Assembly (NCBI GenBank): GCA_045106765.1
Contig: JBGCFD010000102.1
Coordinates: forward strand, 1 to 64,000
Source: CAJQQY01 sp045106765
GTDB taxonomy: Bacteria; Bacteroidota; Bacteroidia; Chitinophagales; Saprospiraceae
Length of the DNA: 64,000 bases
Reading direction: 5' to 3'
The translations under genes were made by a program, and so were the position numbers. Numbering within the stretch: the first letter of the stretch is position 1; the number at the start of each line of letters is the position of its first letter. Positions 17,812 through 27,467 of this stretch are shown one piece after another. Under the pieces are notes generated by a model that was not told where the DNA came from, ran no database searches, and saw only the letters and a program-made list of their open reading frames with translations.

Positions 17812-18595
17812 TTGAGTTGGTTTTAATTTTAATTTCTGGAGTGTGATAAACTTTAGAATTAGCTGGAACAGAATCGGTAATCCATGCATTTCCGCCAATG
17901 ATCGTATTCTCACCAATGACGGTTTCACCTCCCAAAATAGTGGCGTTGGCATATATCGTAACGTTATTTTCTATCGTCGGATGCCGCTTTGTAGCATGTA
18001 AATGTTTGGCTACAAAAAGTCCACCAAGGGTCACTCCTTGATAAATTTTTACATTGTCTTTGATGATCGCAGTTTGACCAATCACCACGCCCGTCGCATG
18101 ATCAATAAAAAATGATTTTCCAACTTGAGCTCCAGGATGAAGATCAACACCTGTTTTATGATGCGCATATTCTGTCATCAATCGAGGTACTAAAGGAAAA
18201 CCTGCTTGGTACAATTCATGCGCCAACCGATAAACAGCAATCGCATAAAAACCAGGATAGGCCATGTAAACTTCCTCAATCAACTGAGTGGCAGGATCAC
18301 AATTAATGACAGCTTCAGCATCCAAATTAAGCAACACCAAAATCTCTGGTAATTTCTCCAAATACTTTTTCCAAACTGCCGAACAAGATTCACAGTTTTC
18401 CCAACAAGCTAAATCAACCAAATGCGAAAATTCTTTTTCTAAAATTTCTAAATTTTCCTCCACCGATGTCTCAATATCAAAAAGAGTATAAAAAAGTCGT
18501 TTGGTAAACGCCTCTGTTTTTTCCTTCAATTGAAATTTTAAATTGGGTTGCTTTTTATGTTGGATGATTTTTTTTATAATTTGAGCTTTTTCCAT
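17801..18595 (-). CDS. cysE: Serine O-acetyltransferase
   Basis: 264 residues from ATG 18595 (MEKAQIIKKIIQ); an upstream in-frame start would add an unrelated hydrophobic leader. Transfers acetyl from acetyl-CoA to serine, the step before cysM. The N-terminal half is helical; from about residue 150 there is a left-handed beta-helix of hexapeptide repeats with VDLHPGAQVGKSFFIDHATG, IYQGVTLGG and RHPTIENNVTIYANATILGG, containing the catalytic Asp/His pair DH. The length and the helical N-terminal half resemble the EpsC/plant-type SAT class found in Bacteroidota. Forms an operon with cysM. Confidence 0.92.
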   Translation of the reverse strand: MEKAQIIKKIIQHKKQPNLKFQLKEKTEAFTKRLFYTLFDIETSVEENLEILEKEFSHLVDLACWENCESCSAVWKKYLEKLPEILVLLNLDAEAVINCDPATQLIEEVYMAYPGFYAIAVYRLAHELYQAGFPLVPRLMTEYAHHKTGVDLHPGAQVGKSFFIDHATGVVIGQTAIIKDNVKIYQGVTLGGLFVAKHLHATKRHPTIENNVTIYANATILGGETVIGENTIIGGNAWITDSVPANSKVYHTPEIKIKTNSNVI

Positions 18596-18722
18596 CGGTC
18601 CTTTTTTATAAAAAATAAAAATATGTGTGGACAATAATAACGAAATCAAATGGTCTTTGTTGGAGAAAAACCAAAATCATTTTCCACTATAAATCTAAAG
18701 TCTTAGCAAAGACAAATAATGC

Positions 18723-18761
18723 AAAGAGCACATTTTTCGATTAACCGAAAAATGTGCTCTT
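18723..18761. terminator. Strong terminator hairpin
   Basis: AAGAGCACATTTTTCG pairs with CGAAAAATGTGCTCTT over a short loop. It ends the lipoprotein gene transcribed leftward from 19790 and precedes cysE. Confidence 0.88.
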
Positions 18762-18764
18762 CAT

Positions 18765-18781
18765 AACAATGTATTTACAAA
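18765..18781. repeat. Recurrent 18-base intergenic motif
   Basis: AACAATGTATTTACAAA, between the hairpin and the stop codon of the lipoprotein gene. Confidence 0.65.
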
Positions 18782-18803
18782 TTCTATTTTTTTTCAAAAA
18801 ACA

Positions 18804-19790
18804 CTAATCACAAGGCATACAATCTACCGTCGTCGTCGTTCCATTTTCTGTAATATCTACCAATCCATCACAAGTCCCATCTCCAAAATCATAAATAATA
18901 TCTGCATTATTATTAGAGTTTCCTATAGTGCAATCACTATCTTCATTGATTCGCAATTCACCTGTAGTAATGCAATGACAAACCCAAGGTTGGAATTCCA
19001 AACCGTTCCCTGATGGACTAATTATATCCAAACAAAAATCTTGATTAGTTGATCCATTGATACAAGTGATATGTGTATTATTCACACTCATAAAATAAAT
19101 ATTATCAACAAAAGTCAATGGATTAGTTGGATCATCTTCAATAGTTCCTGAATCAGGAATAAATCCAATCGTTCCAAATGGATCAGAAAAATCTGGTTTT
19201 GCATCCACCAAAATTACATTTCCATTCGTCAAATTTGTCATAATAAGATCATGTTCAAAAGCAATTAGATATGACGTTTCAGCAGGCACATATTTGAATT
19301 TAAACTCAACAGGTTCTCCTGTGTTTCCGCTCGTAATCGAATGTCCATTTTCTTCATAATCAGTTGATAAAATAATTACAAAATCAGTTCCTCCTCCTGA
19401 AGTAAAAAGTTCTGTGTTACAAGTAATCGTAATTTGTCCAACTTTAGGAAGGGTAAAAAATGGTGGAGTACATCCTGGCGAAGAACCAAAATCAAGCACC
19501 AATGTAACTGGAAAAGTCGTTCCCGAAGAAGTAACTGTAGGACAAGTTCGAGTCTCTACTTCATTTGGGTTAGGTGCTAATCCAAATATCTCTGGATGCG
19601 ACAAACTCTGTGACATTAAAAGTGTGAAAAAATCTTTCGATAAGGTATTTCGAATAATTGCCTCATTTCGAAGTTCTTCGTTTGAGTTTTCGACCACCGG
19701 AATTTCTTCTTTTACCTCTTCAATTATTTTGTCAGTTTTTTGGCAGGAAAAAAAGCATAGCAATGCTAATGCAATAAGTGTTTGTCTCAT
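18804..19790 (-). CDS. Large hypothetical lipoprotein
   Basis: 328 residues from ATG 19790 (MRQTLIALALLCFFSC, lipobox Cys 16); the longer frame to 19871 adds a leader that would bury the signal. After an acidic stretch (EEVKEEIPVVENSNEE) comes a beta-rich domain with several cysteines (RTCPTVTSSGTTFPV, GSSPGCTPPFFTL, HITCINGSTNQDFCLD, PWVCHCITTGEL, VDCMPCD). This looks like a disulfide-stabilised surface or periplasmic lipoprotein. No family recognised; a strong terminator follows. Confidence 0.72.
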   Translation of the reverse strand: MRQTLIALALLCFFSCQKTDKIIEEVKEEIPVVENSNEELRNEAIIRNTLSKDFFTLLMSQSLSHPEIFGLAPNPNEVETRTCPTVTSSGTTFPVTLVLDFGSSPGCTPPFFTLPKVGQITITCNTELFTSGGGTDFVIILSTDYEENGHSITSGNTGEPVEFKFKYVPAETSYLIAFEHDLIMTNLTNGNVILVDAKPDFSDPFGTIGFIPDSGTIEDDPTNPLTFVDNIYFMSVNNTHITCINGSTNQDFCLDIISPSGNGLEFQPWVCHCITTGELRINEDSDCTIGNSNNNADIIYDFGDGTCDGLVDITENGTTTTVDCMPCD

Positions 19791-20036
19791 GGTAGTGTGA
19801 TGATTATAAAAATGTGAATTAAATGAGGGGAAATATTGAGGAGGGATAATCAGTTGTGAATTGATAGCCAAAAATACTTGAATTATCTGAGAATATCAAT
19901 GTGGCCTTTTTTACAAAAATTTTAGACCAAGAAAATCAAGGCATTCGCTTGACAAAATTTTATTCAAATCTGCATAAAATTGGAAAAAATTGTACATTCG
20001 TCCTTTTTTTTATACACTTAGAAAAACGGTATTCGG

Positions 20037-20726
20037 ATGAAATTCCTTAGAAATATTATAATTATTATTTTTTTTTCTTCCCTTAGTTTTAATTCATTTG
20101 GCCAAAAGATTGGACTTAAATTAGGGGTAAATTCATTTAGGCTAAAAATGAGTAGTGAAGACAGAAATTCTTTCACTCATAAAACCAAGCAGGTTAATCT
20201 TCATATTGGACTTACTGCAGAATTCAAATTTGGTAATAAATTTTCCATTCAGCCAGGTCTTTTATTTTCAAAAAAGAATGTCCGCTTTAAAGAAAATCGC
20301 GATCCAGGATACGAATATCAATCTGATTATTCTCCTACCTTTATGGAAATCCCACTTTCCTTTAAATATTACGTAATCTCCGAAAAATCTAAAATATATA
20401 TTTTTGCCGGACCATATGTTTCATTTGGCATAGGTGGTGCAATCAAAATACAAGAGCAAGATCGTCCTGATCCGATAAACATGCCTCAAACTTTTTCTTT
20501 TTCTACCTTGGAAGAATATGATATTTGGGGAGATGATGATCGACTCAAGAAGTTAGATTATGGAGTTAGTTTTGGAGTAGGGATTGACATCAATAATTTT
20601 GAAATTGAAGTTTTCAATAACATTGGAATTCCTCAAATCGAAAATGGCTTTAATGGAATTACTTCTGCTAAGACTCAGAGTTTTGGAATCTCTTTTTCTC
20701 TAAAATTCAATACAAAGTATGATTAA
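20037..20726 (+). CDS. Outer-membrane beta-barrel protein (porin-like)
   Basis: 229 residues. Signal peptide MKFLRNIIIIIFFSSLSF...FGQ, then a Bacteroidota small-barrel pattern (OMP_b-brl_2 type): IGLKLGVNSFRLKM, VNLHIGLTAEFKFGNKFSIQPGLLFSKK, TFMEIPLSFKYYV, IYIFAGPYVSFGIGG, VSFGVGIDI and a C-terminal strand SFGISFSLKFNTKYD. Predicted to sit in the outer membrane; cargo or function unknown. A TACATTCG box at about 19993 could be its -7 element. Confidence 0.82.
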   Translation: MKFLRNIIIIIFFSSLSFNSFGQKIGLKLGVNSFRLKMSSEDRNSFTHKTKQVNLHIGLTAEFKFGNKFSIQPGLLFSKKNVRFKENRDPGYEYQSDYSPTFMEIPLSFKYYVISEKSKIYIFAGPYVSFGIGGAIKIQEQDRPDPINMPQTFSFSTLEEYDIWGDDDRLKKLDYGVSFGVGIDINNFEIEVFNNIGIPQIENGFNGITSAKTQSFGISFSLKFNTKYD

Positions 20727-20746
20727 AAAAATTTGAAAACAATAAT

Positions 20747-20782
20747 CAAAAAGCCTTTCATGGATTCACGAAAGGCTTTTTG
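20747..20782. terminator. Bidirectional terminator hairpin
   Basis: CAAAAAGCCTTTC pairs with GAAAGGCTTTTTG, followed by TTTTT. It lies between the barrel gene (+) and the lipoprotein gene ending at 20795 (-). Confidence 0.85.
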
Positions 20783-20794
20783 TTTTTAGCAATT

Positions 20795-21784
20795 TCACTT
20801 TTCTTCTTTCAAAAGTTGAGCAAGATCTGATTGTCGATAAGTTTCAAAAACAACTTTTAAATATAACCTTGGCGTTGTATTTTCCATATCAAAAATTTCT
20901 ATTTCTGACAATATTCCATTTTCATCATAAATAAATTTTTGCTGATACTCTCCAAGTGTTTTTGATTTAATCGACTTTTTAATAATTCGATCATCTTTAT
21001 CATATTGAAAACTAATTTTACTAGAGTAAAGTTGATTATAGTACGATTTGACATCAACGAATATAACCTTTCCGTAAACCTCTTTTATTTTTACTTCTTT
21101 TATAAACGATTGTCGATTGGATGGATCATCTTTTGCTCTCCTAATTATTTTCTCTGCTAAGGAAATTGAATTTATTTTATACCCCCAATCTGGTGTCTTT
21201 TCATAAGCTAAATGTTGCAAAGAAAAATTATATAAAAAATCAAAGAAAAATTTATCTCCAGATTCTAACTCAACCAGATTACCTTTCCAATCACTTCTAA
21301 ATTTAGATTTTTCTACCAGGTTGTTTTTATCATTTAAAAAAATAGTTCCTCCTTTGAGACATTCATCGAGGTAGTCAATATTTTTAATATACTTGATTCC
21401 TAAAGCAGACATTTTTTGAGTGGTGACGATGTAATCATCATAATATTCATCTTGTAAAATTTCTGAAATATTATCTTTTGAAATAATAATTATCGCATCT
21501 ATTCCTTTTATTTTGGCTTGATCTTGCAATCCAAGAATCAAATCTTGTGTTGAAGTTTGAGCACTCCCGAATGCATCAATTACATCAACTTTGATGTATG
21601 GTTCTTCAGGAATTTTTTCTCCGGGGAAAAACACTTTTACTTTTTCAATGGATTGTTTAATTGGAATAGAAGTGAATTGAGAAAGTTGTACTCCATCTTC
21701 ATAATTTATATAGTAAGACGAATAGTAATTATAACAACTTGAAAAAAAGATAGAGAGCATAAAAACCAAGGAGAAACTTTTCAT
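20795..21784 (-). CDS. Hypothetical lipoprotein
   Basis: 329 residues with lipobox signal MKSFSLVFMLSIFFSSC. The N-terminal domain contains a strand-loop pattern with GLQDQAKIKGIDAIIIISKDN, reminiscent of YajG/LPP20-like small lipoproteins that clamp stress-response partners. The C-terminal part has RHS/MORN-like strands (ISFQYDKDDRIIKKS, EYQQKFIYDENGILSEIEIFD). No named family. Monocistronic between two divergent promoters. Confidence 0.65.
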   Translation of the reverse strand: MKSFSLVFMLSIFFSSCYNYYSSYYINYEDGVQLSQFTSIPIKQSIEKVKVFFPGEKIPEEPYIKVDVIDAFGSAQTSTQDLILGLQDQAKIKGIDAIIIISKDNISEILQDEYYDDYIVTTQKMSALGIKYIKNIDYLDECLKGGTIFLNDKNNLVEKSKFRSDWKGNLVELESGDKFFFDFLYNFSLQHLAYEKTPDWGYKINSISLAEKIIRRAKDDPSNRQSFIKEVKIKEVYGKVIFVDVKSYYNQLYSSKISFQYDKDDRIIKKSIKSKTLGEYQQKFIYDENGILSEIEIFDMENTTPRLYLKVVFETYRQSDLAQLLKEEK

Positions 21785-21933
21785 ATTGATTATATTTTTT
21801 TGAGGAAAAAGTTGTTTCTAAAAATACAAATTTTACAAAAGACAAAGCTCAATTAATGAGAATCAACTTCGATTTAACTAATTTTGTATTTGTCAAAATT
21901 TGTTTTCTTTTTCTCAAAAAATAAATCGCAGAA

Positions 21934-22239
21934 ATGGCTGGTATCAATACTTCGGAATTTTGGATCAATCTTTTTAAAAAAGTTACCCGACAGCTTTTTA
22001 AAAACTTTCTAAAAGACCAAGGTATTCGAACTACTCCACCTACGCACAACCAACATGTGGTTCCCCACCCTGAAGGTTGGGCGATCAAAGGAGCAGGCAA
22101 TGAAAAGTACACCGGCATCTTTGATAATCAAAAAGATGCAATCGAACGAGCGAAAGACATAGCATACAATTACGATGCAGATGTTATCATTCATCGAAAA
22201 GATGGTTCGATTCGAGATCGAGTTAAACCTAGATCATAG
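21934..22239 (+). CDS. DUF2188 domain protein
   Basis: 101 residues. The C-terminal ~60 match DUF2188: HVVPHPEGWAIKGAGNEK, then FDNQKDAIERAKDIAYN and DVIIHRKDGSIRDR. This small fold is widespread in bacteria, with unknown function. The N-terminal 35 residues are a basic amphipathic extension (FKKVTRQLFKNFLKDQG). Cytosolic, TAG stop. Confidence 0.82.
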   Translation: MAGINTSEFWINLFKKVTRQLFKNFLKDQGIRTTPPTHNQHVVPHPEGWAIKGAGNEKYTGIFDNQKDAIERAKDIAYNYDADVIIHRKDGSIRDRVKPRS

Positions 22240-22323
22240 CTTTTCCTAATATTTCTTTTCGATAAAAATCAATAGACTTTATTCGTTTTACGGTCGCTTT
22301 TACAATTCTATTTAGAATAAACT

Positions 22324-23184
22324 CTAATATCTTTTGATTAAATCAAATACGAAACTTCTTACCAACCAAAATATTCCAATCAATAATCCAAAGTGCCAAT
22401 AATTTAAAATGCCTAAAGCAACACTCAAAATACTATTCCACCCATTAAAAAAATTGTCCGAAGCTTTTTCCGTAAATGTCTTGTTATGAACGGCTAACTT
22501 AGCTTGATATTCTACCTGCTGAGTGATCTCCAATTGAATTTCGCTTAAGCTAACTTGGTCTGACAAAAATTTCAACCGTCCTTCTTTTGATTCTATTTCT
22601 TCTTGGAGCACTCTGATTTTTTCTTCCGCATGAAGTACTTGTTCCAAAGTTTTTGCATTGTTTCTCAACATTTCGGTGTAACGTTTTTTGACTTCTTTTT
22701 TGACATTCAATCTGCTTTCTAAATCAACAAATTGTTCGGTGACATCTTGAGAAGTTATTCTTTTGTGATAGACAAATACTGCCTCTTTTGACAAAGCATT
22801 TAACAACGGTTCAAATTGCTCATTCATCACCCGAACAGTCATTCGATTACTCATAGAAGTAGTGGAAGTTGATAAATTCATATTGGCTACAAACCCCGAA
22901 AACCGATCTGCCAATTCATGTACTTTCAATGTTGTTTCATCTACATCTTCTACTTCAAACTTGTAGTCTGCTTTCTTTATCATCTTTCGATTAAAATCAG
23001 GTGTCTGCATCGAAACAGGAGAATTCTTTTGAGTCTTTATTTTATGATTAGACTTCGAATCCATTTCTTGTAATGAAGTGTTTTCCGTTCTGTAATCTAC
23101 TTCTGCCATTTCCTTCATAGAATTTTCTTGGTTTCCGCAAGAGAAGAGCAAGACTAAAACCGTAAACCATAAATACCTTTTCAT
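22324..23184 (-). CDS. DUF4349 domain lipoprotein
   Basis: 286 residues: lipobox signal MKRYLWFTVLVLLFSC, then the DUF4349 domain (KKADYKFEVEDVDETTLKVHELA, VANMNLSTSTTSMS, ITSQDVTEQFVDLESRL), a coiled coil (about residues 165-215, LEQVLHAEEKIRVLQEEIESKE) and a C-terminal membrane helix (ILNYWHFGLLIGIFWLV). The domain is thought to be envelope-facing; its role is not known. Confidence 0.85.
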   Translation of the reverse strand: MKRYLWFTVLVLLFSCGNQENSMKEMAEVDYRTENTSLQEMDSKSNHKIKTQKNSPVSMQTPDFNRKMIKKADYKFEVEDVDETTLKVHELADRFSGFVANMNLSTSTTSMSNRMTVRVMNEQFEPLLNALSKEAVFVYHKRITSQDVTEQFVDLESRLNVKKEVKKRYTEMLRNNAKTLEQVLHAEEKIRVLQEEIESKEGRLKFLSDQVSLSEIQLEITQQVEYQAKLAVHNKTFTEKASDNFFNGWNSILSVALGILNYWHFGLLIGIFWLVRSFVFDLIKRY

Positions 23185-23366
23185 AATGTTTTATTTTTTG
23201 TGAAAAATTTTGAATAACAATATGATAGATGGAGATAGAATTGGTTTTGGTGTAAGACTGATTTTTTAAATCTCGTTGCGCTTCGAATTCTAATAGCCCT
23301 TTCTTATGGCAAAAGAAAATCTACCTGAAATTCCCCTTACATTTTCCTATTTTTATCAAAAAAAAA

Positions 23367-24731
23367 ATGAAACGAACAACCACTACTCTACTCATGGCAT
23401 GCTGCATTGCCCTACTATTTTTTTCCCAACAAAATATTTATGCTCAGTCCAAAAGTAAAAACCTCAAAGCTCTTGTCGGTGGAAGATTGATTGATGGATT
23501 TGGAGCGGCACCTATTAATAATAGTATCATCCTCATCGAAGGCGAACACATTAAAGCCATTGGTCAAGTTGGAAACTTTGATATTCCTGAAGGTGCTGAA
23601 ATTATTTCAATGGAAGGAATGAGCGTACTGCCTGGACTGTGGGATATGCATGTTCACTTGATGATAAATGGTCACTCCAATTATTCACATTGGGACAAAA
23701 AATATCCGCCACTTTTTCGAGATGTAATTATGCCTTCTTCCGCCAAACAATTATTGTATGCAGGTGTGACGAGTGCACGTGATCTCGGCGCTCCACTTGA
23801 AGAAAGTATTTACGTTCGTGATAAAATCAATGCTGGTGAATTAGAAGGACCAACCATGTATATGTCTGGTCCATTCATCCAACATCAACCTTACCCTGGC
23901 ACCGAACAATTTCGTTGGGGCGTAAGTGGTGTAACTGATGCTCGTACCAAAGTAAAAAAGTTAGCAGATGCTGGTGTCGATTGTATCAAATTGATCGATC
24001 AAGATCAGATGACAATGGAAGAAGTAAAAGCTGTCGTGGACGAAGCACACAAACATAATTTGACGGTAGTTGCTCACTCTCATCGACCTGAAGAAATTCG
24101 TCGTGGTCTTCTCGCAGGAGTAGATTGTTTCGAACACACAGGACATGCAACTGCCCCAGAATATCCCGAAGATGTGATGACAATGCTAAAAGAGCGAACT
24201 GCTTCTGGCAAAAAAATGTTTTGGACGCCTACCATCGAAGGACTTTGGAATTACGAATACAATCGAGATTATAGAGAACATTTGGATAGTAAAGATTGGC
24301 ATATGGGTTTACCTGATTCAATTATTCAAGATATTAAAGAGTCGATTCGATATCCCAATCGATTGTCTTATTTTCAAATCACACCTTATCGGAAACCAAC
24401 TCTTGCTCGAAAATTCCAACAGTTGCAAGAAGCTGGTGTTGTCCTTTTGATTGGAACCGATAGCGGAATTCCGATGAAATTTCATAGCGAATCGACTTGG
24501 CATGAATTGGATGTTTGGGTCAATGAATTAGATTATGATCCAATGCTAGCGATCAAAGCAGCGACCTATTGGCCTTCGGTCATGATGGGCGTGGATGATA
24601 AAGTTGGAACTATTTCGGAAGGAAAAGTTGCAGACATCATTGCAGTCAAAGGTGATGTCTTGCGATATATTTCTCTTTTGCAAAATGTAAATTTCGTTAT
24701 GAAAAAAGGAAAGACGATTAAGAATAATTAA
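23367..24731 (+). CDS. Secreted amidohydrolase (imidazolonepropionase-like)
   Basis: 454 residues with signal peptide ending around IYAQS. Amidohydrolase superfamily: metal-binding WDMHVHLM near residue 92, a Lys in DCIKLIDQDQM where the bridging lysine is expected, VVAHSH and FEHTGHAT metal histidines, and LLIGTDSGIP with the catalytic Asp. The C-terminal composite beta domain ends with KVADIIAVKGDVL. Members cleave cyclic amides, dipeptides or prolidase-type bonds in the periplasm; the substrate is not clear. Confidence 0.88.
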   Translation: MKRTTTTLLMACCIALLFFSQQNIYAQSKSKNLKALVGGRLIDGFGAAPINNSIILIEGEHIKAIGQVGNFDIPEGAEIISMEGMSVLPGLWDMHVHLMINGHSNYSHWDKKYPPLFRDVIMPSSAKQLLYAGVTSARDLGAPLEESIYVRDKINAGELEGPTMYMSGPFIQHQPYPGTEQFRWGVSGVTDARTKVKKLADAGVDCIKLIDQDQMTMEEVKAVVDEAHKHNLTVVAHSHRPEEIRRGLLAGVDCFEHTGHATAPEYPEDVMTMLKERTASGKKMFWTPTIEGLWNYEYNRDYREHLDSKDWHMGLPDSIIQDIKESIRYPNRLSYFQITPYRKPTLARKFQQLQEAGVVLLIGTDSGIPMKFHSESTWHELDVWVNELDYDPMLAIKAATYWPSVMMGVDDKVGTISEGKVADIIAVKGDVLRYISLLQNVNFVMKKGKTIKNN

Positions 24732-24737
24732 AAAAAT

Positions 24738-24754
24738 AACAATACATTTACAAA
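24738..24754. repeat. Recurrent 18-base intergenic motif
   Basis: AACAATACATTTACAAA, starting 6 bases after the amidohydrolase stop codon. Confidence 0.65.
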
Positions 24755-24858
24755 TTATATTTTTAATAAAAAAAATTCTGAATTTTAAATATCTAATATC
24801 CCTAATTCTCATTTCAACTTATTTCACTAACTGTTAATCAGATCACAATTCTAATAAA

Positions 24859-25929
24859 ATGCAAAACGACGACTCTCTTTATATTTCAAAAACTTCATTT
24901 GGAACAACTCCTGATGGTGACGTAGATCTCTTTTCTCTAAAAAACAAAAATGGGATGGAGGTAAAAATCACTAACTATGGCGGAGTAATCACTTCAATAA
25001 TGGTTCCTGACAAAAATGGAAAAATGGCAGATGTCGTTTTAGGTTTTGATAACATTGAACAATATTTAGAACCTCACCCCTACTTTGGTGCAATTATCGG
25101 ACGTTACGGAAATCGAATTGCCAATGGAGCATTCAAAATTGATAACAATGAATACACGTTAGTCAAAAACAATGGAGGAAATCATTTACACGGTGGAACG
25201 AAAGGTTTTGACAAAGTGATTTGGAAAGCAAAAGAAATGAGAAGATCTAGTTTAGTTGGAGTTGAAATGAGCTATAAGAGTATTGATATGGAAGAAGGTT
25301 ATCCTGGGAATTTAAGTATTCAGGTTTATTATTATTTGTCTAATAAAAATCATTTAATCATTGCTTACCAAGCCAGCTCAGATAAAAAAACGATTTGTAA
25401 TTTGACCAATCATTCTTATTTCAATTTGGCAGGAGAAGGCAATGGAAATATTCTCAATCATAAATTAACGGTGAATGCAGATCAAATTACTCCAACCAAT
25501 GAAGACATGATTCCGACAGGAAAATTGCAATCGGTCGAAGGAACACCTTTTGATTTTAGAGATGCAACTACCATCGGAAAACGAATTGAAGATAAAAATC
25601 AACAATTAAAAAATGGCAATGGCTACGATCATAATTTTGTTTTGAATGAAAGAAAAAACATCGACCCCGCTGCAATACTTTTTGATCCTGAGAGCGGAAG
25701 AATGATGGAGGTTTTCACTACCGATCCTGGCGTACAAATTTATACCGCCAACTGGTTAGATGATTCTTTGATTGGAAAATCAGGGAAATCGTACTCAAAA
25801 AGAAGTGCCATTTGTTTAGAAACTCAGCATTTTCCTGATTCGCCGAATCAACCTAATTTTCCAAGTACAACTTTAGAAGCTGGAGAATTATACTTATCAG
25901 CAACAACCTACAAATTTTCAGTTAAATAA
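24859..25929 (+). CDS. galM: Galactose mutarotase (aldose 1-epimerase)
   Basis: 356 residues. Interconverts alpha and beta anomers of galactose or glucose. Family motifs are clear: ITNYGGVITSIMVPDKNG, GAIIGRYGNRIANGAF, NNGGNHLHGGTKGFDK, NLTNHSYFNLAGEG (catalytic His), GYDHNFVLN and AICLETQHFPDSPNQPNFPS (catalytic Glu within LETQHF). No signal peptide, so cytosolic. It lies 127 bases after the amidohydrolase. Confidence 0.94.
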   Translation: MQNDDSLYISKTSFGTTPDGDVDLFSLKNKNGMEVKITNYGGVITSIMVPDKNGKMADVVLGFDNIEQYLEPHPYFGAIIGRYGNRIANGAFKIDNNEYTLVKNNGGNHLHGGTKGFDKVIWKAKEMRRSSLVGVEMSYKSIDMEEGYPGNLSIQVYYYLSNKNHLIIAYQASSDKKTICNLTNHSYFNLAGEGNGNILNHKLTVNADQITPTNEDMIPTGKLQSVEGTPFDFRDATTIGKRIEDKNQQLKNGNGYDHNFVLNERKNIDPAAILFDPESGRMMEVFTTDPGVQIYTANWLDDSLIGKSGKSYSKRSAICLETQHFPDSPNQPNFPSTTLEAGELYLSATTYKFSVK

Positions 25930-25950
25930 AATAAATAACCAATGCCAACT

Positions 25951-25978
25951 GTAGAGACAAGACATGCCTTGTCTCTAC
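25951..25978. terminator. Palindromic hairpin, probable terminator
   Basis: GTAGAGACAAG and CTTGTCTCTAC form an 11-base perfect stem around ACATGC, just after galM. Followed by only a short A/T stretch, so it may be a mobile palindromic repeat acting as a terminator. Confidence 0.6.
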
Positions 25979-26097
25979 TAAAAACCAAAAATTTATTACC
26001 TTTACACTCCACCTAACTTCCCCACTTTAAAAGCATTTTTATCTATTTTAAAAAAAAATGCTTCAATCTATTTACTTTTATAGAAAAAAAATCATTT

Positions 26098-26634
26098 ATG
26101 GTTAAAGATTGTTCCGATACTTCAATCGTACAAAATTTGATTGAAGGTAATACAGTTGAAAAAGAAAGGGCTTGGTCTTGCATTTTAAATAAATGCACAG
26201 ATTCGTTGCGCAGTTATTTGAGAAACCGAGGCGTCGTAGAAGAGGCTGATCGAGAAGATATTATGTATGAATCAATTTTCCGATTGATAAAAATTATCGA
26301 ATCTGGATTTGAGATGAAGCAAAATGTCTGTGCGGTTTTGATGGGCGTCGGTAAAAATGTGCATCGTGAATTTTTGCGAAAAAAAGCAAAAGAAAGCAAG
26401 ATCGAAGAAACCTATACTTTCATCTTAGATAGTCTCGAAGATGATCCGAGGGACTATTCTGAATTTCAAAAGAAATTCCAAAAGCTTGGCGAAAAGTGTA
26501 AAATGCTTTTGGATTTAAAATATGTAAAAGGAATGAAGATGTCAGAAATGGGCGAAATGCTTGGCAGAACTTCAACTGGTATAAAAACAGATATTCAAGG
26601 TTGCAAGAATAAATTAAGAGCAATGACTAACTAA
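26098..26634 (+). CDS. Sigma-70 family RNA polymerase sigma factor
   Basis: 178 residues, the size of ECF-type factors. Region 2 spans roughly residues 10-95 (EADREDIMYESIFRLIKII, the Asp-rich 2.2 helix). Region 4 spans about 115-175 (LGEKCKMLLDLKYVKGMKMSEMGEMLG, TGIKTDIQGCKNKLRAM). It starts a same-strand run: 16 bases to the next gene, then the CHAT gene. This suggests it controls that block and itself. Sigma factor-TPR membrane protein-CHAT runs occur in Bacteroidota genomes, but the inducing signal is unknown. Confidence 0.88.
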   Translation: MVKDCSDTSIVQNLIEGNTVEKERAWSCILNKCTDSLRSYLRNRGVVEEADREDIMYESIFRLIKIIESGFEMKQNVCAVLMGVGKNVHREFLRKKAKESKIEETYTFILDSLEDDPRDYSEFQKKFQKLGEKCKMLLDLKYVKGMKMSEMGEMLGRTSTGIKTDIQGCKNKLRAMTN

Positions 26635-26650
26635 TTAAAATCCTTCTTTT

Positions 26651-27403
26651 ATGAAAGATCAAGAAACATTTATAGATCAATTTTTTAATCGAGAATTAAA
26701 CCAAGAAGAATTGGTGGAATTCAAAAATCGACTCGAAGCTGATACAGGTTTTCGAGAGGAAGTTCAATTTAGAAAAAACTTACATAAAGTAGTTGCTAAA
26801 AAAGAAGCCACCGAAAAAATCGAAAAAGCTGCAACCATAAAAAAGTTAAAGGCGCTCCAAAGTCAATCGGCAACTGGTAAGGATGTTGCCGAAGCACCAC
26901 AAGCCAAAGTTAGAAACTTAGGAAGATGGTTGACTGCCGTTGCTGCAATTGGAGCATTAATTCTGATCGGATATTTAGGTTTCAAGGATGGTTTAGCAGC
27001 CAATCAAAACCTAACCGCAGATTTTTATAACAATAATTACACGCCTTACGAAGCAGACATTACTTTGAAGTCAATTCCTTCCAACACCTTAATTACAGAG
27101 TTGGATATTGCTTATAAAAATAAAGATTACACCGCTTCGATCAACTTGGCAAATAGTATTTTAAAAGAGTTACCTAACGATGCGGAGATACTTTTAATCA
27201 AAGGAGTTTCTTTGTTGGAAAAAAAGAAACTCGATGAATCCTTAGCTGTTTTTAATTCTATTTCTAACGAACTTTATAGCGATGAAGCAAACTGGTACGC
27301 AGGAATGGTTTTGCTAAAACAAAATAAAATTGATGCAGCAAAAACTCGTTTCCAGAAAATTAAAGGAAATAAGTATTTGAAAAAAGTGGAAAGCTTAAAT
27401 TAA
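26651..27403 (+). CDS. Membrane TPR protein, candidate anti-sigma factor
   Basis: 250 residues. The N-terminal ~90 are charged and helical (FFNRELNQEELVEFKNRLEAD, FRKNLHKVVAKKEATEKIE), as in cytosolic anti-sigma domains of Bacteroidota. One membrane helix (WLTAVAAIGALILIGYLGF, about 94-112) follows. Outside are TPR-like repeats (ALDIAYKNKDYTASINLANSIL-like and DAEILLIKGVSLLEKKKLDESL). Placed 16 bases after the sigma gene. I infer that it tethers the sigma factor and senses the periplasm; there is no direct zinc-finger motif. Confidence 0.72.
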   Translation: MKDQETFIDQFFNRELNQEELVEFKNRLEADTGFREEVQFRKNLHKVVAKKEATEKIEKAATIKKLKALQSQSATGKDVAEAPQAKVRNLGRWLTAVAAIGALILIGYLGFKDGLAANQNLTADFYNNNYTPYEADITLKSIPSNTLITELDIAYKNKDYTASINLANSILKELPNDAEILLIKGVSLLEKKKLDESLAVFNSISNELYSDEANWYAGMVLLKQNKIDAAKTRFQKIKGNKYLKKVESLN

Positions 27404-27467
27404 ATTTAGAAGGAAAAGGTATCAGATCCCTTGAAGGAATCCGATACCCAACTCTACCAAAATCGTT